Shown here: positions 61,304 through 64,000 of the stretch, one piece after another
Layout of the letters: the number at the start of each line of letters is the position of its first letter
Numbering within the stretch: the first letter of the stretch is position 1
Origin: Combretum micranthum
Lineage: Eukaryota > Streptophyta > Magnoliopsida > Myrtales > Combretaceae
Reading direction: 5' to 3'
Assembly: GCA_024138025.1 (NCBI GenBank)
Contig: JAMXBD010002732.1
Coordinates: 103,677-167,676 of the forward strand
DNA: 64,000 bases
The notes under the pieces: model-generated
The model's database searches: none
What the model saw: only the letters and a program-made list of their open reading frames with translations
Told to the model about the DNA's origin: nothing
Program-made: the position numbers and the translations under genes

Positions 61304-62714
61304 ACTAGGTGATTCCGAGGACTATTTCGATTAAGAGGATTGACGACAAGGCATCGTGAGTTTATTTCCTTAAATTATTTTACTTGATTGTGCTTGTAAT
61401 CTAGTCGCACTAGAACTAAGAAAAGACAAATGGATATGTATGTAAGATAATTTGTTGAAAGAATCCTAAGAATATCGAGACCAGAATTGATTTAATGTTT
61501 TTTTAGTATAACACTTGATTTGTATGAGATTCTATTATCATCTTAAATTTGATAATAATGATGCTATAACACCATAAATAGATGGATTCATGTATACCAT
61601 GAAGTGAGTCACATTGCTTGGGTTATTATCCTTGGGTGAGAAGGACTGTAGCGTATGTCGAAAGCAACACTTGGCAGAGTGACCGAAAGCGATTGCTTGG
61701 CGACATAAAGGAAATGCTTGGCGAAAAGTCCGAAAGCAAGACTCAATTCAAGTAGACCTAATATGCTTGGCGATATTGATCGAGAGCATAAATCTTTTTA
61801 ACTAAAACTACTTGTTTTGAGGTTATGAGTCACCAAATCCCGAATGGAGGGCGTAAATCCATTCAACATATAGTTTCCAGAAAACTATATGCTTTATTTG
61901 CCCACGTGTATGTTGCATTTCATATGTTTGTTTAAATAACTTGTTTAAGTTTTCATTATAAGAAGTTATTAATGGAAATAGTTCTCACTAAGCCTATTAG
62001 CTTATACTCTTATAGATATCTTTTGCAGTTCCCCTATTTGTGGTTGAGGCCACGTGGACCCTGCAGCCAATTATCTCATTTTGGTTAAGGAATTTCTAGA
62101 TGAAGTTTAATGTTGGACAAGGTCTAGAATTATCCTTGTAGATTTGTGATTGGAGAATGCCCCTAAGTTTTATAAGATCATTGTTATGAATCAATAAATA
62201 TTATGAATCCTCTTTTTTTAATCTGTTATTATATCTTCTTAAGCTTCATAATTCCATAGACGGTCCTCTAAATTTGTGAGAGCATGCCTTACACTTAATA
62301 TCAAAGCTTCTGGAAGTGGCTAAGGTTGTCATACTTAAGCTTTAATATTGAGTGTGGCGGACTATTACGTTTAGGGTACCCCTTGGGGCGTGACACATGG
62401 ACTCTGATCTTTGGACAAAGAATTATTTAGAGGAGTAACTGGTCCAATTTAAGTGTCAAAAAACCCATTACTAATATTGTAGTCGTACAAAAGAAGCACA
62501 TCACTTATCTTCTACATATGATCTCAGTTCGTTTTCAACAATAGTGAAAAAATGGAAAATTCAGCATGTACAAAGACAACTTCTTATAATCTTCATATAA
62601 TTTTGCAAATATGCACAGAAATACTTCCATTCATTTAGTTTGCTCAGTATAATAGGTCACCCAGCAAAAACAGGAACATCAGAAGGCCATTGCTCGAATA
62701 TACTTGATGCTTAC

Positions 62715-62874
62715 CAAGTAACTTATCTCCTTGTCCTTCACCACAGCACTCTGGAGATACAGCAATTGTAGCCACCTCGCCGCACTTTTCCTCAAAGTAA
62801 GGAAACAGAGCAGCACATGCAATGATCTGACCTTCTCTCTCAACAACAATGAATGAGTTCGATGCCTCAACTAA
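62715..62874 (-). CDS. N-acetylglutamate synthase (NAGS) exon, GNAT domain, partial
   Basis: Amino-acid N-acetyltransferase that makes N-acetylglutamate from glutamate and acetyl-CoA, the first step of arginine synthesis (plastid in plants). The exon (acceptor TTTTGTCTAG, donor G/GTAAGC) encodes LVEASNSFIVVEREGQIIAC, then AALFPYFEEKCGEVATIAV and SPECCGEGQGDKLL, matching the GNAT core of plant NAGS. Length 160 bp gives phase 1 at its end. The acetyl-CoA loop is normally R-G-x-G-x-G; here the Arg is Cys (codon TGT, 62743-62745), as produced by CGT-to-TGT at a CpG. No following exon (YIEKKA... region) is found before the LTR pile-up at 62395. The gene may be truncated or carry a very large intron. 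Plant gene names differ, so no symbol is given. Confidence 0.85.
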
Positions 62875-62991
62875 CTAGACAAAAGAATAAGTGGAAGCGC
62901 ATTGGATCAATATTAGTAATAACTGCTCAATTATATATTAGGAGAAAATATATAATATGCTAAAGAAAATCTCTAAAAAAAGAGAGCAAAC

Positions 62992-63103
62992 CTCCTCATC
63001 AGTCCTTCGAACCAAAGTGCCATTATCTTCTAGAGGTTTTATTATCTGTCTAACTCCACTAATGTCTTTCTCAGAAGCCATTCGGGTTCCTTCATAAAGA
63101 TCA
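62992..63103 (-). CDS. NAGS exon upstream of the GNAT core, partial
   Basis: Directly upstream exon of the same gene (acceptor TATTTGAAG, donor GAG/GTTTGC). It encodes DLYEGTRMASEKDISGVRQI and KPLEDNGTLVRRTDEE, the conserved linker between the amino-acid-kinase-like half and the GNAT domain of plant NAGS. The exon opens in phase 1 (one base, then 37 codons) and joins the next exon in frame as DEE-LVEA. The 117-bp intron between them has normal splice sites. Earlier exons, including the kinase-like half and plastid targeting signal, are not seen up to the window end. Confidence 0.85.
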
Positions 63104-63659
63104 CTTCAAATACAGAAAAAAGGTTTAAAAATTGCAAACTCAAATTGAAAGTAAGACTGAAAGGAATTGCTCCACGCATCATTATAAATTCTTCAAAATT
63201 TCAAAGACTCAAAAAGAAGATAACTACTACTTTAATCTTTAGAATCGTCACGTTGAAAACCAAACAGATGATTATTTTTTTACTTTTAGGTGTCACATTG
63301 ACCTGACAAAGTTCTTTAACTTGTGAAAAAAACTTGTCATTAAGCCTGCTCAAAAGTTGCCCTCATCTGTTCTTGTCGAACGACAACTAGATATATCGCA
63401 TTTGTTTTCCTTGAGTCACTTTGCTTGAGATTCTGGGCCAGGAATAGTATAGCTGGCAACTACAAACATGGCCCAATATGAACAAAGCTTTCTAGTAAAA
63501 TTAAAGATAACACCCTAGAGCTTATTTGCACAGATATTCCTTTTGTATACGCTGCACAATGTTTTTACAAGTCAGTTTCTCTGCCTAAATAGACTTTGGT
63601 TTATATAGAACCAAGTGCTTATTCAGCAGCTTCAATCTCAACTATTTCAGCTATACTGC
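63104..63659 (-). other. Probable NAGS intron sequence
   Basis: Lies between the NAGS exon and the SINE-like repeats. No further exon of the gene could be recognised; a short frame near 63330-63410 (LVVVRQEQMRATFEQA) is unassigned. Confidence 0.4.
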
Positions 63660-64000
63660 AACCCAAAATATGTTGTCGCATCCCGCCCCTCAGGCAACGG
63701 CGATGCGATGCCAGGGCAGACAAACCCACCGCTGGCCCCTAGTGGTAATGGCCGACACCACTATTGCATCATGGTGACCCCAACCAACACATGCCCGTAG
63801 GGTACCACGGGCACTATAGGTAATGTTACCCTCAGGATGGATTGACCCCAGTCTACAGCCTCTAGGATTCGAACCCCAGACCTAAGGCTTTTGCCTGTCC
63901 CAAAGGCAGCACATTTCACCAATTGATCTACCTTTTTATGTCACACTCCCCCCGCAGGCGACGGCGACGTGATGCCAGGGTAGATAACCACCCACTATCC
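63660..64000 (-). mobile_element. tRNA-derived SINE-like repeat, tandem
   Basis: The minus strand has an internal Pol III promoter: A box TAGATCAATTGGTG (63917-63930) and B box GGTTCGAATCC (63866-63876), about 40 bp apart as in tRNAs. A GC-rich body phrase (GCAACGGCGATGCGATGCCA at 63694) recurs as GCGACGGCGACGTGATGCCA at 63956, so a second unit in the same orientation starts at the window edge, about 262 bp away. No intact tRNA cloverleaf is visible. Confidence 0.6.

Larger units (their letters stand above)
52554..62395 (+). mobile_element. 5'-truncated LTR of a sister subfamily, interrupted
   Basis: LTR sequence without its 5' quarter: it starts at the promoter region (GGAGCCCCTCC..., TATA 52631) and runs, through interruptions at 53301-57690 and 59554-61303, to GGGTACCCCTTGGGGCGTGACA at 62395. 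Conserved block 59390-59452; cassette 61610-61850 with GCTTGGCGAxA-based repeats. The 3' flank CATGG does not match the 5' flank of the neighbouring element. No internal coding region lies between, so this is a recombined LTR, not a second full element. Confidence 0.75.

Noticed and set aside
63615..63800. 61-codon plus-strand frame
   Set aside because: It overlaps the SINE-like repeat, whose GC-rich body explains the lack of stops.
63866..63930. Functional tRNA gene
   Set aside because: A and B boxes are present but no complete cloverleaf or acceptor stem can be formed by eye; a SINE fits better.

Overview
This is nuclear DNA from a flowering plant, almost certainly a eudicot. It is AT-rich and mostly non-coding. 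Its coding content is plant-type retrotransposon polyprotein, a plant mobile domain (PMD) relic and exons of a plant-type N-acetylglutamate synthase. There are no bacterial-style operons, rRNA genes or CRISPR arrays. Nothing in the sequence names the genus.

Layout. 1-2300: a broken minus-strand PMD-type gene, split by a copia-type solo LTR (555-2021) with a 5-bp target duplication. 2300-13130: AT-rich intergenic DNA with a dispersed repeat (two copies), a MITE-like element, a local duplication and a 3.8-kb solo LTR (5692-9528, minus). 13134-17383: a second long solo LTR. 17420-19800: a MITE-like inverted repeat and a heavily deleted Ty3/gypsy relic. 21330-29694: a decayed minus-strand Ty1/copia element whose 5' LTR was later split by a third long solo LTR (26166-29550). 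30100-31345: a tandem array of about 250 bp per unit. 32091-35709: a fourth long solo LTR. 38004-39804: a small copia-like LTR/PBS remnant. 39805-52553: the only near-complete element, a 12.7-kb Ty3/gypsy chromovirus (Tekay/Del-like: gag, PR, RT, RNase H, IN, chromodomain) with 3.2-kb LTRs. 52554-62395: a pile-up of related LTR pieces holding an 870-bp tandem duplication, a fifth long solo LTR (53301-57690) and an unclassified 1.75-kb insertion. 62715-63103: two minus-strand exons of an N-acetylglutamate synthase (GNAT part). 63660-64000: tRNA-derived SINE-like sequence.

The main theme is repeated invasion by one superfamily of gypsy elements with very long LTRs (3.2-4.4 kb), most copies then reduced to solo LTRs by LTR-LTR recombination. 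Target-site duplications give a clear nesting order. The LTRs share a promoter TATA box, a splice-donor-like site, a hairpin block and a block of about 65 bp. They differ sharply in one internal cassette, which in several subfamilies is built of short tandem repeats and differs in sequence between all of them. No complete host gene is present; the NAGS locus seems cut short next to the LTR pile-up.

The complete gypsy element carries several frameshifts, but its two LTRs differ mainly by small indels. Some frameshifts may therefore be assembly errors and not biological decay.
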